From positions 62,001 through 126,000 of the forward strand of contig DASCMS010000029.1 in assembly GCA_036011085.1 (NCBI GenBank): a DNA stretch of 64,000 nucleotides. Direction: 5' to 3'. The number at the start of each line of letters is the position of its first letter. Positions within the stretch are counted from its first letter, which is position 1. Below the pieces are notes generated by a model. The model saw nothing but the letters and a program-made list of their open reading frames with translations, made no database searches and had not been told where the DNA came from. Both the position numbers and the translations under genes were made by a program. Shown here piece after piece: positions 54,046 through 63,326 of this stretch. This DNA is from UBA8231 sp036011085. GTDB lineage: Bacteria > Latescibacterota > UBA2968 > UBA8231.

Positions 54046-55212
54046 ATGGCGACAGCTCGCATCAACCACAACTCACATCTGACCGAAGTGCACCGGACGA
54101 TGGCGGTGCATCAAGCCGACGTGAGCAAGCAGATCGGCATGCTGTCCTCCGGCCTGCGCATCAATCGGGCCAGCGACGATCCGGCCAGCCTGGCCCTGGC
54201 CGACGGCATCCGCTCTGAGGTGCGGGCCATCGCCGAAGGCACGCGCAACATCCAGCAAACCTTCTCGCTGATTCAGGTCGCCGACGGCTCGCTGAACGAG
54301 ATCAGTGCGATGGTGAACCGCATGCGCGCTCTGGCCATGCAGGGGGCATCCTCCGTCTTCAGCGACGTCGATCGCCTCAACATCAACTCAGAATTCAACG
54401 AACTGCGCGCCGAGATCGATCGTATCGCCAGCGCCACGACCTACAACGGCAAGCAACTGCTCACCGGCGGCAACAACCACCTGAATGCTGCCTCGACGGC
54501 TGCCACCAGCGCCGCCGACACCGGCCTGACCGACATCCTCGTCAGCGATGCCACCGTCGGAACCTACACCTTCGTCGACACGCCGGGAGACGGTTTCGTC
54601 ACCCTTGGCAATGGCGTACAGACGCAGACCGTGGCTGTCTCCAGCTTCCTCGGTCAGGATGGTTCTCTGGGCGAAGGCGAATTCCACAAGGTCCGTTTCG
54701 ACCGACTCGGGGTGGAGGTAACCCTCACCGGCGAGAACGTCCGCGGGGCACCAGGTGGTTATGTGGACGGTGTCCTCGATGGTCAGACCCTCATCGTGGA
54801 GGAGGATGACGGTCTCACCTTCCAGGTCGGGCCTTCCGAGACGAGCAACGACGTGAGTCGCGTCGGCATCAGCGATATGCGGGCTACCGGTCCGGTCCTT
54901 GGTCTCGGCGGTCTGTCGATCGTCACCCGCATCGACGCCCAGGGCGCATTGGTAGAACTGGGCACGGCCATCGACAAGATCACCGGCGAGCGCAATCGGC
55001 TTGGCGCTTTTCAGAATCGCCTGCAACTGAGCATCAGCACCAGTGAGAGTGTCGTGGAGCGGATGATAGACGCCGAGTCCCGGATTCGTGAGGTGGACGT
55101 GGCTCGGGCGGCGACACGTATGACACAGGCCCAGATCCTGTCGCAGGCAGCCACCAGCATCGCCGGACACGCCGACGCCGACATCGAGAGAATCCTTTCC
55201 CTGCTGCGCTGA
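54046..55212 (+). CDS. Flagellin
   Basis: 388 residues. The N-terminal D0/D1 (MATARINHNSHLTEVHRTM ... QIGMLSSGLRINRASDDPASLALADGIRSEV ... ISAMVNRMRALAMQ) and C-terminal D1/D0 (ERNRLGAFQNRL ... ESRIREVDVARAATRMTQAQIL) are clear; the middle 150 residues are the surface-exposed variable part. It polymerises into the flagellar filament after export. AAGGA is 7 bases before ATG. It is the only flagellar gene in the window, so it stands apart from the main flagellar loci. Confidence 0.93.
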   Translation: MATARINHNSHLTEVHRTMAVHQADVSKQIGMLSSGLRINRASDDPASLALADGIRSEVRAIAEGTRNIQQTFSLIQVADGSLNEISAMVNRMRALAMQGASSVFSDVDRLNINSEFNELRAEIDRIASATTYNGKQLLTGGNNHLNAASTAATSAADTGLTDILVSDATVGTYTFVDTPGDGFVTLGNGVQTQTVAVSSFLGQDGSLGEGEFHKVRFDRLGVEVTLTGENVRGAPGGYVDGVLDGQTLIVEEDDGLTFQVGPSETSNDVSRVGISDMRATGPVLGLGGLSIVTRIDAQGALVELGTAIDKITGERNRLGAFQNRLQLSISTSESVVERMIDAESRIREVDVARAATRMTQAQILSQAATSIAGHADADIERILSLLR

Positions 55213-55216
55213 TCAC

Positions 55217-56212
55217 TCAGAGATAGAGCAGGTAGAAGCGCAGATCCGGATAGACCCGCACTGCGGGTGCGGGGAAGTGCAGCCAGTTCAGCTGCTGTTT
55301 GAACTCCTCCCACAACCAGCCTCCTGCAGGCATGTACCGAGCATCATAATCGAGAGACAGCAGGATCTCGGGGTGCGCCGACGGCAGTTCCGGGTATTCC
55401 CGTTCCCGTCCGCGACTCTTCACGTTGGCTCCATGCATGCCACGAGCGCTGTAGCCGACGGCGAAACCGAGCCAATCCGGCCACCGTGTCTGCAGGCGCT
55501 TCGGCAGGGCCTGCTCGACGGTCAGGGCGAGCCAGAAGGTCATGCCCTCGTAGTCGTCGATGGCGTACCGCGTACGGGGCCGACCGGCAGCAAGGCGTTC
55601 ATCGTAGTCCAGGTAGAGTGGCGACGGGAACCAGCTGAACTTGAAGTTGAGCGCCTGCGTCCGCGGCCACAGGGTGTGCATGAGGGGAACCGAAGCACCT
55701 GCCGTGTTGGCGAGGAAGTCGGGAATCGAGAAGCCCCAGTCGGCGAAGTAGGCGTCGCGCATCTCCACCTCGAACAGCAGCGCCCAGCTGGTAGCGGCGC
55801 CGAGCCCGGCCGCCGCCCGTGGTGTGAAGCCGGTCCAGCGAAAGGCGTCACCCAGGCTGCGGGACATGAACATGCCACCCATGAAGTGGCCGCCTTTGTC
55901 CATGTGCAGGTAGGTGTTGCCCGACCAGTCACGAAGCCAGCGGATCGATCCGCGTTTTTCGCCCTGGTACCAGGCACGATCGAAGTACCTGAAGCCAGCC
56001 CAGTGGGCGACGACACCGCCGGCCCCCAGCGCGGCCAGACGATCCAGGTGCAGTCCCTCGGTTTCCACCCGCTGCACCTGCGCTTCTCCCCAGGCCGCCG
56101 TCGCCAGCAAGGTGCCGAGCAGAAGCATGCTGCACCAGCGTTTTGCCCGCCGAGGCACGGACCTGTCCGGCTCGGCCGCACACCCGGTTCGTACGGGGCG
56201 GGAACGTCGCAT
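55217..56212 (-). CDS. DUF2279-like membrane-associated protein
   Basis: 331 residues. After an N-terminal hydrophobic segment (CSMLLLGTLLATAAWGEA), the protein has YLHMDKGGHFMGGMFMSRSLG, a HxxxG-bearing helix recalling the DUF2279/YfiM family, further hydrophobic helices and an aromatic-rich C-terminus ending YLLYL, which suits an outer-membrane or periplasmic protein. Function unknown. ATG 56212 is used; GTG 56257 in the same frame would lengthen it. It converges on flagellin with only four bases between the genes. Confidence 0.6.
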   Translation of the reverse strand: MRRSRPVRTGCAAEPDRSVPRRAKRWCSMLLLGTLLATAAWGEAQVQRVETEGLHLDRLAALGAGGVVAHWAGFRYFDRAWYQGEKRGSIRWLRDWSGNTYLHMDKGGHFMGGMFMSRSLGDAFRWTGFTPRAAAGLGAATSWALLFEVEMRDAYFADWGFSIPDFLANTAGASVPLMHTLWPRTQALNFKFSWFPSPLYLDYDERLAAGRPRTRYAIDDYEGMTFWLALTVEQALPKRLQTRWPDWLGFAVGYSARGMHGANVKSRGREREYPELPSAHPEILLSLDYDARYMPAGGWLWEEFKQQLNWLHFPAPAVRVYPDLRFYLLYL

Positions 56213-56305
56213 CTGGCTGGCTTTCAAAGGGATGAACCTATTCGGAGCGAGTGTCACCGATCCATGCTAAATTAGAAGTCGCTCTGCCTCTTCGAAACCC
56301 ACACC

Positions 56306-58150
56306 ATGACAACGCCCTTGTCACGTCCCCCTGAACGCAGCTCCGAAGACGCTGTGCGCCGCCGCCGCCGCCGTCGCACGGACGACCCCGTCGAGCCGCG
56401 CCCGACGAGCGACCGGGTCACCACACCGACCGTTCCAGGAAATGACCGGCAAACCGGCGAGCGGCCGGCAGGCAGCAGGCGAGCCAGGGGCTGGCGGGTT
56501 CTGGCGCCCACCGCCTGGGGTCTGTCGCCGACGTTCCGAGTCTTTCTCTTCCTCGGGGGCGTTCTGGGCGTGATGGCCTTTCTGCTCTACAACGAGTACG
56601 TCATTCAGCAGTTCCGCGACCAGGAACGGGTCCGGGCGAATCTCTACGCCAACCTCTACGGTCTGGCGATCTCCGACGCGCTACCCTCTGAGGTGTCAGG
56701 TGACATCTTCGAGAAAATCATCCACAACAAGAAGAACTCGTTCCCCGTGGTCGTCACCGACCATCGTGGACGGGTCACCTTGTGGGGCGGTCCCGGCCTG
56801 CCGCCGCAGGACGCGACCAATGTCAGCCGCAGCGACGCCGCTTCACCTGCGACCCTAGCCGCAGTGCGCGTGGTCATGGACGCCATGGACGACGTCAACG
56901 AGCCCGTCGTCGCTTCGTGGAACACCGAGGCCATAGTCCGCGTCTACCAGGACGCCCAGGATCTCGTGGTCCTCGATCCCGAGGGGTATGCCGTGGCATG
57001 GGGAGGGCCACACCTTCCTGCGTCGGTCGACACATCGGAGGCAAATCGACAAGAGGCCGCCAAGGCTGCGCGAGCCTGGCAAGCTGACGGTGTGCGGCCG
57101 TTGCTGTTTCACGTCTCGACAGACTCCGTAAACCATCTGATCCGCGCCGGTGCCGATTTCGCTGTGTCGCGGACCGGCCGGGTCATCGCCTGGGGCGGTC
57201 CGTCGCTGCCTCCCTTCCGCGAATCGGGGCAGATCAGCCCCGAGGCGCAGGCGCTCTACGACCGTGTCGCCGCCAGCACCGAGCCCATCACTTTCCGCGT
57301 GCACAACGAGTTGAAGATCCACTATGGCGACACGGAGTGGCTCAGCCGCATCTCGCTGGCTCCCTTCATCACCGTCGGCGTGCTGCTGCTCTTCGTCCTC
57401 ATCGGCTGGGTCGGCTCGCGCAATATCCGGCGCAGTGAACAACGTTCGATCTGGGTCGGCATGGCCAAGGAGACGGCGCATCAGCTGGGTACGCCGCTGT
57501 CGTCGCTGTCAGGCTGGCTCGAGCTGATGAGTGGCCGCGTGCACGATCTGGTCACCGCCACTGAAGACATGCGACACGAGGCCGGGCAGTCGGTGGATCA
57601 GGTGGTCGGCGAGATGCAGCAGGACATGGGGCGTCTGAATCAGATTGCTTCCCGCTTCAGTCAGATCGGTTCGGTGCCCGAATTGAAACCAGCGGACGTC
57701 CGCGACGTCATCAATGATACGGTGGGCTACTTCAAGGGGCGTGGCCCGCAGTTCGGCCGACACGAGTTCGTTCTCGATCTGCAGGCAATCCCCGCGGTGC
57801 CACTGAATGCCGAGCTGATGGGCTGGGTTTTCGAGAACCTGTTCAAGAACGCCATGGACGCCATGGTGCAGCAGGAGGGGTGCATCCGCATCGGCACCAG
57901 CTTTGACGAGGAGCGTCACCGCGTGCGCATCCTTATCGAGGACAACGGCCGCGGCATCAACGCGGAGAACCTGGCCCGAGTGTTCCAGCCCGGCTTCAGC
58001 ACGAAGAAGCGTGGTTGGGGTCTGGGGCTGGCCTTCGTGCGCCGCATCGTGGAAGAGTACCACGGCGGCCACATCCACATCCCGCGGTCCGAACAGGGAG
58101 CCGGTACGACCTTCGAGATCAACCTGCCTGCCAGAACCGAGAATGTCTGA
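56306..58150 (+). CDS. PorY-like sensor histidine kinase
   Basis: 614 residues. A basic, disordered head (VRRRRRRRTDD), a membrane helix (FRVFLFLGGVLGVMAFLLY), a periplasmic sensor of about 250 residues in which WGGPxLPP occurs three times (LWGGPGLPP, AWGGPHLPA, AWGGPSLPP), a second membrane helix (FITVGVLLLFVLIGWVG), then a HisKA-like region with H392 in ETAHQLGTPLSSL and an HATPase_c (NLFKNAMDAM, DNGRGI, GWGLGLAFVRR). The TAHQLGTPLSSL-type H-box matches Bacteroidetes PorY kinases. It lies directly before a PorX-like regulator. Confidence 0.82.
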   Translation: MTTPLSRPPERSSEDAVRRRRRRRTDDPVEPRPTSDRVTTPTVPGNDRQTGERPAGSRRARGWRVLAPTAWGLSPTFRVFLFLGGVLGVMAFLLYNEYVIQQFRDQERVRANLYANLYGLAISDALPSEVSGDIFEKIIHNKKNSFPVVVTDHRGRVTLWGGPGLPPQDATNVSRSDAASPATLAAVRVVMDAMDDVNEPVVASWNTEAIVRVYQDAQDLVVLDPEGYAVAWGGPHLPASVDTSEANRQEAAKAARAWQADGVRPLLFHVSTDSVNHLIRAGADFAVSRTGRVIAWGGPSLPPFRESGQISPEAQALYDRVAASTEPITFRVHNELKIHYGDTEWLSRISLAPFITVGVLLLFVLIGWVGSRNIRRSEQRSIWVGMAKETAHQLGTPLSSLSGWLELMSGRVHDLVTATEDMRHEAGQSVDQVVGEMQQDMGRLNQIASRFSQIGSVPELKPADVRDVINDTVGYFKGRGPQFGRHEFVLDLQAIPAVPLNAELMGWVFENLFKNAMDAMVQQEGCIRIGTSFDEERHRVRILIEDNGRGINAENLARVFQPGFSTKKRGWGLGLAFVRRIVEEYHGGHIHIPRSEQGAGTTFEINLPARTENV

Positions 58151-58162
58151 GAGGATGAGTAC

Positions 58163-59731
58163 GTGACGGAATCGACCAACCACAAGATCTTGTGGGCCGA
58201 CGATGAAAGCGACCTGCTGCGTTCACACCACATGTATCTGAACGAGCGTGGCTATGATGTAACACCTGTGAGCAACGGCGAAGATGCCCTGGCGCTGTTG
58301 CAGCAGGAGCACTTCGACCTGGTGCTGCTCGACGAGATGATGCCAGGTCTCGACGGACTGTCGACGCTGGAGCAACTGAAGGAGCGCGACCCGAACGTGC
58401 CCGTCATCATGATCACGAAGAGTGAAGAAGAATACCTGATGAACGAGGCCATCGGCCGGCGCATCGACGACTACCTGACAAAGCCGGTGAACCCGAGTCA
58501 GATCTTCATGGCCTGCAAGAAGATTCTCGACGCCAGGCAGATCCGTCAGAGCCAGGCCGGACAGGCGTATGTGTCGAAGTCGAACCAGATCCGTGAATGG
58601 CTGGCCGGTGACATGACGTGGCGCACCTGGATCGACGTGCATCGACTGCTGTCAGAGTGGGATATCGAGATCAGCCGCATCGGAGACGATGGCCTGCGAC
58701 AGATGATCGAGGCTCAGCGCAAGGAGTGCAATCACGAATTCGGGCGTTTCGTCGAACACAGTTACCGCACGTGGGTGGCCAGTGAAGAAGACTCTCCACC
58801 CCTGTCGGTAGATGTCGTTCCTGAACGGGTGGCACCGCTGCTGGAACAGGGCAAGCAGGTGTTCTTCATTGTCATCGACTGCCTGCGCCTCGACCACTGG
58901 ATGATCCTGGAGCCGATGGTCTCCGAGTTCTACAACGTGCGCCGCGACTACCACTATTCAATCTTACCAACGGCTACACCGTACTCCCGGAATGCGATCT
59001 TCTCCGGACTGTTCCCGGTGGAGATCGCTAAGAAGTACAAAGAGCTGTGGTCACACGGTGGCAAGGATGACGAGCACAGCCTGAACCGGCATGAGCACCG
59101 GTTTCTCGATGACCAGATCGCCGATATGGGCATCAAGCTGAAGGGCGACTCGCGCTACGTGAAGGTCATCGATACAGCCGAAGGGCAGAGTCTGGCGCGC
59201 AAGGCTGACAGCATGGGCAGCGTACCTCTGGTCGGCGTGGTCTACAATTTCCTCGACATGCTCGTCCACGGCCGCTCACATTCCGAACTGCTGAAGGAGA
59301 TCGCTCCCGACGAGAGTGGTTTTCGCTCTCTCGTGTTGTCCTGGTTCGAGCACTCCTCGCTGTTCGAGCTGCTCAAGCGTCTATCCCGTACCGACGCCAC
59401 TGTGGTTATCACCACCGACCACGGCGCTGTGCGCGGCGGCCGGGCGACGAAGGTGCACGGTGATCGGCAGACGTCGACGAGCCTGCGCTACAAGTATGGC
59501 CGCAACCTGCGCGTCGACGCCAAGGACAGCCTGCTGATCGAGGATCCGGAGGCCTGGGGTCTGCCGTCCACGGGTCTGGGTTCGAACTATATCGTCGCCA
59601 AGGAGGACTTTTACTTCGTCTACCCGACGAACTACAACGAGTATCAGCGACAGTACAAGGACAGCTTCCAGCACGGCGGCATCTCCCTGGAAGAGGTGGT
59701 TCTGCCCGTGGTGACACTGGAATCGAAGTGA
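58163..59731 (+). CDS. PorX-like response regulator with PglZ domain
   Basis: 522 residues. Receiver with D13-D14, phosphoacceptor D57 in LVLLDEMMPG and K107 in LTKP; a helical linker; then a PglZ/alkaline-phosphatase-fold domain with D239 (VIDCLRLDHW), T272 in LPTATPYSRNAIFSG and the metal histidine H420 in TTDHG. In Bacteroidetes PorX this domain is a phosphodiesterase on oligonucleotides and controls the type 9 secretion system and gliding. GTG start 12 bases after the kinase stop. The tight kinase-PorX pairing is itself noteworthy because in Bacteroidetes the two genes are usually apart. Confidence 0.88.
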   Translation: MTESTNHKILWADDESDLLRSHHMYLNERGYDVTPVSNGEDALALLQQEHFDLVLLDEMMPGLDGLSTLEQLKERDPNVPVIMITKSEEEYLMNEAIGRRIDDYLTKPVNPSQIFMACKKILDARQIRQSQAGQAYVSKSNQIREWLAGDMTWRTWIDVHRLLSEWDIEISRIGDDGLRQMIEAQRKECNHEFGRFVEHSYRTWVASEEDSPPLSVDVVPERVAPLLEQGKQVFFIVIDCLRLDHWMILEPMVSEFYNVRRDYHYSILPTATPYSRNAIFSGLFPVEIAKKYKELWSHGGKDDEHSLNRHEHRFLDDQIADMGIKLKGDSRYVKVIDTAEGQSLARKADSMGSVPLVGVVYNFLDMLVHGRSHSELLKEIAPDESGFRSLVLSWFEHSSLFELLKRLSRTDATVVITTDHGAVRGGRATKVHGDRQTSTSLRYKYGRNLRVDAKDSLLIEDPEAWGLPSTGLGSNYIVAKEDFYFVYPTNYNEYQRQYKDSFQHGGISLEEVVLPVVTLESK

Positions 59732-60219
59732 CGGCTCTCCCCTCGGCCGGTGAGCGTGTCACCATCGATCCCGAGGAGACGAGACAGTTCGGGCGAGAGC
59801 TGGCGGCGGCTATGCAGCCGGGTGAGCTGGTGGCGCTCAGTGGGGATCTGGGCGCCGGCAAGACATGTCTCATCCAGGGAATCGCCGAGGGACTGGGCGT
59901 GACGGATGTGGTCAACAGTCCCACATTTGTCCTGCTGAACCTGTACGCAGCTCGAAAGGCTGCCGGCGGCGAACTGACAGTCTACCATTTCGATCTGTAT
60001 CGCCTGGCCTCAGGGGAGGAGCTCGAGGACATTGGCGCACTTGAGTTTTTCGAAGATTCGCAGGGGGTGAGTCTGGTGGAATGGGCAGATCGTATGCCGG
60101 AGTATCTGCCCGAGTCGCGCTGGGAGGTGCGCCTCGAGCACGGCGACACCGCCACTCACCGCACGATCCACTGGCGGCGTCCGATCGTCAGCCAGGCACA
60201 CGGGAGGGAGACGGAGTGA
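59728..60219 (+). CDS. tsaE: tRNA threonylcarbamoyladenosine biosynthesis ATPase TsaE
   Basis: 163 residues. Walker A GDLGAGKT (39-46), VNSPTFVLLNLY and HFDLYRL (catalytic Thr/Asp region) and SLVEWADRM are diagnostic. TsaE helps TsaB/TsaD install threonylcarbamoyl on A37 of ANN-decoding tRNAs. GTG 59728 overlaps the PorX stop (GTGA). A housekeeping gene inside this operon is a common arrangement. Confidence 0.92.
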   Translation: MTALPSAGERVTIDPEETRQFGRELAAAMQPGELVALSGDLGAGKTCLIQGIAEGLGVTDVVNSPTFVLLNLYAARKAAGGELTVYHFDLYRLASGEELEDIGALEFFEDSQGVSLVEWADRMPEYLPESRWEVRLEHGDTATHRTIHWRRPIVSQAHGRETE

Positions 60220-61019
60220 CAGTACCGTGGAAGGGCCGTCATCTGGCGGGCTGCATTCTGATGTTGGTCTGTGCCGTGCCTGAGTTGGCGGCAGCACAGG
60301 ATGGGGCCGTCGGACCCGGCTCCGGGGAGCTGGTCCGCCTGGTGGACAATCCGACGGCGGGTCTCGTCGACAAGGGCCGGTTCGCCGTCGATATGAGGAT
60401 GTTTCCCGACGGGGGGCTGGTGGGGCAGCTGCATGCCGGGATCATGCGCCGACTGACGATCGGTCTGTCGTACGGCGGCGAGGGTGTCATCGGCAATGAC
60501 CCGATCAACTGGTATCCCCGCGTCGAAGCGGCGGCACGGTACCGGGTTCTGGAGGAGAGCGAGGCCCTGCCCGCCTTCGCCATCGGCTATGAGACACAGG
60601 GCTACGGACCACGGGCAGGAGACCGTTACCAGGTCAAGTCAAAGGGCTTCTTCGTTGCTGCCAGCAAGAACTACGTCTCCGGATTCGGGCAGTTCGGTGT
60701 CCACACCGGGATCAACTGGAGCCGTGAGAGCCAGGACGACGACGGCCCCAATGGCTGGGTGGGGATCGACAAGACGATCAACGAGGAACTGTCCGCCGTG
60801 GCGGAGTATGATTTCGCCTTGAACGACAATGCCGATGATTCCCTCGGCTCCGGCCGGGGGTATCTCAATGCGGGGACTCACTGGTCGCCGGTACAGGGCT
60901 TGCGATTGGGATTCCTGCTGAAGAACATTCTGGAGAACGGAGACGAGTCCGGAACGGTGGGGGGGCCCGATCCGGACATGAGTCGTGAACTCTCGGTACG
61001 CTATACGGAGATGTTCTGA
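60216..61019 (+). CDS. Outer-membrane beta-barrel protein (YjbH-like)
   Basis: 267 residues, GTG start overlapping the tsaE stop. Signal peptide (LAGCILMLVCAVPELAAAQ), then alternating hydrophobic strands typical of an outer-membrane barrel (FAVDMRMF, GQFGVHTGINW, LSAVAEYDFAL, LRLGFLLKNI) and a C-terminal aromatic (TEMF). No close family; YjbH-like or generic porin-like. Its neighbour is a FadL/PorV-like barrel. Confidence 0.65.
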   Translation: MTVPWKGRHLAGCILMLVCAVPELAAAQDGAVGPGSGELVRLVDNPTAGLVDKGRFAVDMRMFPDGGLVGQLHAGIMRRLTIGLSYGGEGVIGNDPINWYPRVEAAARYRVLEESEALPAFAIGYETQGYGPRAGDRYQVKSKGFFVAASKNYVSGFGQFGVHTGINWSRESQDDDGPNGWVGIDKTINEELSAVAEYDFALNDNADDSLGSGRGYLNAGTHWSPVQGLRLGFLLKNILENGDESGTVGGPDPDMSRELSVRYTEMF

Positions 61020-62389
61020 TGAAGTGGCCCCTTATGACTTTCCTCGTCCTGCTGTTGGCGGCGGCCGCCGTCGCCCAGGAGGAGAGTGCCATCGACAATT
61101 TCGCCGGCCTCGGTGTACGTGCCATGGGCATGGGCGGCGCCTACACCGGCGTTGCCGACGATTTCACCGCCGTGTTCTGGAATCCCGCCGGGCTGGCCCA
61201 GATGCGCCGGCGTGAGGTCTATGTCGCCTTCCTGCGCAACGCCAAGCAGAACGTGGCCACCGCCGGCCGGGGCACCGCCGTCGCCGCCTCGGCAACCGCC
61301 GACGTGAGTAACACCCGCTTCGGTTCTCTGGGCTTCGTCTACCCCTATCCGGTGTATCGCGGCGCCTTTGTGCTGGCTGCCGGGTTCAACCGTGTGAAGG
61401 ACTTCGACTGGGGTCTGCAGTTGCCCACCTTCGCCGTGCAGCGGGATGGCTCTGGCAGTGTCATCGGCGACAGTCTTGCCTTTGAGGACAGCTTCTTCCG
61501 CGAAGGAGAACTGGCGGTGACGACCATCGCCGCCGCTGTGGATGTGACGCCTTCGATGTCCCTCGGGCTGACTCTCAATCTGATCTCTGGGGAGAACGAG
61601 ACGGAGAGCACTTTCGTCTCCATCGACACGGAGGACCTGTTCCTGGAGCGCCGCTTCGTGGACAAGGAGTTCTTCATCGACGACTACGAGACGACCTGGA
61701 CAGCCACACTTGGCGCTATGATGCACTCATCCGAAGAGGACCCCAGGTTTCGTCTCGGCGCCACCATCACCACCGGGCCGACACACAAGGTGAGCTTCAC
61801 CTACCGTGCTCCACCGGACACGGCATTCACCCGCGTCGAGTTCGACGATGGTCGAGTCGAAAGTGCCCGCAGCAGCGATTTTGACAGCAGCTACAAAATC
61901 GACCTGCCCCTTTCCTTCGGCATCGGCGCCTCCTACCGGCCCGCTCCCCAGGTGCTGCTGGCCGCCTCGGTGCAGGCCACGGAGTGGTCGCAGACCGAGT
62001 ATGCCGACGGGGATGCCTTCGAGCTGCGCACCAACACCTCCTTCGAGGATCAGTATGACGACATACTCAGCTACCACCTGGGTGTCGAGTGGCAGGTTCC
62101 CTGGCTGGCGCTGGACCTGCGGGCAGGCACCTATACCGATCCGCTGCCTTTCACCGGCCCCCGAGATCCGAACCGGGTCGCCGATCCTGTGACGAACCCG
62201 GTGATCCGCATCCTCCAGGATCGCAGATTCTGGACGCTTGGCGCCGGGCTCGTGCTCGACGAAACCGTTCGGGCCGACCTGGCCTACAACCATGGGTCCT
62301 ACGAGCAGGCAGAGGGACTTGCCGAGGCGGAATTGCGCGAGGACGTGAGTATCGATCGCCTCTTTCTCGGAGTGGCGTACCAGTTCTGA
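61019..62389 (+). CDS. FadL/PorV-family outer-membrane protein
   Basis: 456 residues. Signal peptide, then GLGVRAMGMGGAYTGVADDFTAVFWNPAGLAQM, the hallmark of the OmpP1/FadL/PorV group, and barrel strands ending LGVAYQF. In Bacteroidetes PorV is the shuttle of the type 9 secretion system; FadL proteins import hydrophobic molecules. Lying in one operon with PorX/PorY-like regulators it could be a T9SS-type or regulated uptake component. ATG overlaps the upstream stop by one base. Confidence 0.8.
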   Translation: MKWPLMTFLVLLLAAAAVAQEESAIDNFAGLGVRAMGMGGAYTGVADDFTAVFWNPAGLAQMRRREVYVAFLRNAKQNVATAGRGTAVAASATADVSNTRFGSLGFVYPYPVYRGAFVLAAGFNRVKDFDWGLQLPTFAVQRDGSGSVIGDSLAFEDSFFREGELAVTTIAAAVDVTPSMSLGLTLNLISGENETESTFVSIDTEDLFLERRFVDKEFFIDDYETTWTATLGAMMHSSEEDPRFRLGATITTGPTHKVSFTYRAPPDTAFTRVEFDDGRVESARSSDFDSSYKIDLPLSFGIGASYRPAPQVLLAASVQATEWSQTEYADGDAFELRTNTSFEDQYDDILSYHLGVEWQVPWLALDLRAGTYTDPLPFTGPRDPNRVADPVTNPVIRILQDRRFWTLGAGLVLDETVRADLAYNHGSYEQAEGLAEAELREDVSIDRLFLGVAYQF

Positions 62390-62410
62390 GTTACGGCCGG
62401 ATCGGCAGTG

Positions 62411-62438
62411 TTGCTCGACCCCTCTCGCTAGATATATT
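62411..62438 (+). promoter_or_regulatory. Sigma-70-type promoter for the Tyr/Gly lipoprotein
   Basis: TTGCTC (62411-62416) and TATATT (62433-62438), 16 bases apart, 43 bases before the ATG. Near-identical in form to the site at 53276. Confidence 0.5.
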
Positions 62439-62480
62439 GGTAGTACGGCGCACGAAGCCCATCGAGGAAGGCAGGACCGG

Positions 62481-63242
62481 ATGACCAGACGAATCTCCAG
62501 ACTGGTGGCACTGATGGCGGCAACTGTCGCACTCAGCGGCTGCTACACGGTTCTACGGGGCCCACAGCTGGCCTCGACTGTCGATGTCCCCGCCGCAGCC
62601 TGGGAGACCGAAGCCATGGCCGAACCGGCGCTGATCGGGAGCTACAGCGACGATCTCGACGATCCCTGGACCAGCCCTCGCGACGGCTATGGCTACGACG
62701 GCTACGGATACGGCAACGGCTATCCCGTCGGCGGCTACGACTCACGCTACGGCCTCTACGGCTTTGGCAGCCCCTTCGCCTATGGCCCCGGCCTGGGCGC
62801 CGCCTATCCCTACGGCCGCTATTCCTCCGCCTATGGACCTTACGGCTACGGCTACGATCCGTACTACTACGGTGGGTCGGGTGGTGGCAGTTCCTACGTC
62901 CCGCCTGGGTACCAGCTGGTGACAACCCAGGAGCTGGCCGATCTGCGGGCGGAGAACTCAGTATTGCGAAATGGCTCGGCGAGTACCGGTGTACCTGCCG
63001 TCACCAGGCAGGACGCCCTGCGTCGGCAGCAGGACGAGGCGGATCGGGCGTGGACGCAGCGTACCGTCCGTGATACGCGCAAGTCCACCAGTGGCTACCG
63101 CACACCCAGACCGGCCAGCACGTCCTCTTCCACACCGAAGAAGGTGTCCTCCTCTTCGGGCACGTCGACCAAGCCCGCTTCCAGCAGCTCTTCGAAGGGC
63201 AGCGGCAGCGATGCCGCCAAGCGTCGCAAGACACGGCGGTAA
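62481..63242 (+). CDS. Tyr/Gly-rich lipoprotein
   Basis: 253 residues. Lipobox LSGC after MTRRISRLVALMAATVALSG. A low-complexity Tyr-Gly block (about 70-135, YGYDGYGYGNG type), a short structured stretch (QLVTTQELADLRAEN), and a Ser/Lys-rich basic tail ending KRRKTRR. Likely a surface-anchored, intrinsically disordered protein; Tyr/Gly blocks of this kind mediate self-association or coat formation in some systems. Function unknown. Own promoter upstream and strong terminator downstream, so it is a single-gene unit. Confidence 0.65.
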   Translation: MTRRISRLVALMAATVALSGCYTVLRGPQLASTVDVPAAAWETEAMAEPALIGSYSDDLDDPWTSPRDGYGYDGYGYGNGYPVGGYDSRYGLYGFGSPFAYGPGLGAAYPYGRYSSAYGPYGYGYDPYYYGGSGGGSSYVPPGYQLVTTQELADLRAENSVLRNGSASTGVPAVTRQDALRRQQDEADRAWTQRTVRDTRKSTSGYRTPRPASTSSSTPKKVSSSSGTSTKPASSSSSKGSGSDAAKRRKTRR

Positions 63243-63272
63243 GACGACCAGAGCACACTGACCTAACAGACA

Positions 63273-63312
63273 AGGGCCCGGCTTCCGTCGATGGAAGTCG
63301 GGCCCTTTCTCG
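63273..63312 (+). terminator. Rho-independent terminator
   Basis: AAGGGCCCGGCTTCC (63273-63287) and GGAAGTCGGGCCCTTT (63294-63309) form a 15-bp stem with a six-base loop and a short T-run. The stem is largely symmetric (A-run on the left, T-run on the right), so it can end both this gene and the convergent one. Confidence 0.85.
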
Positions 63313-63326
63313 TTCGGTGATGTCCT

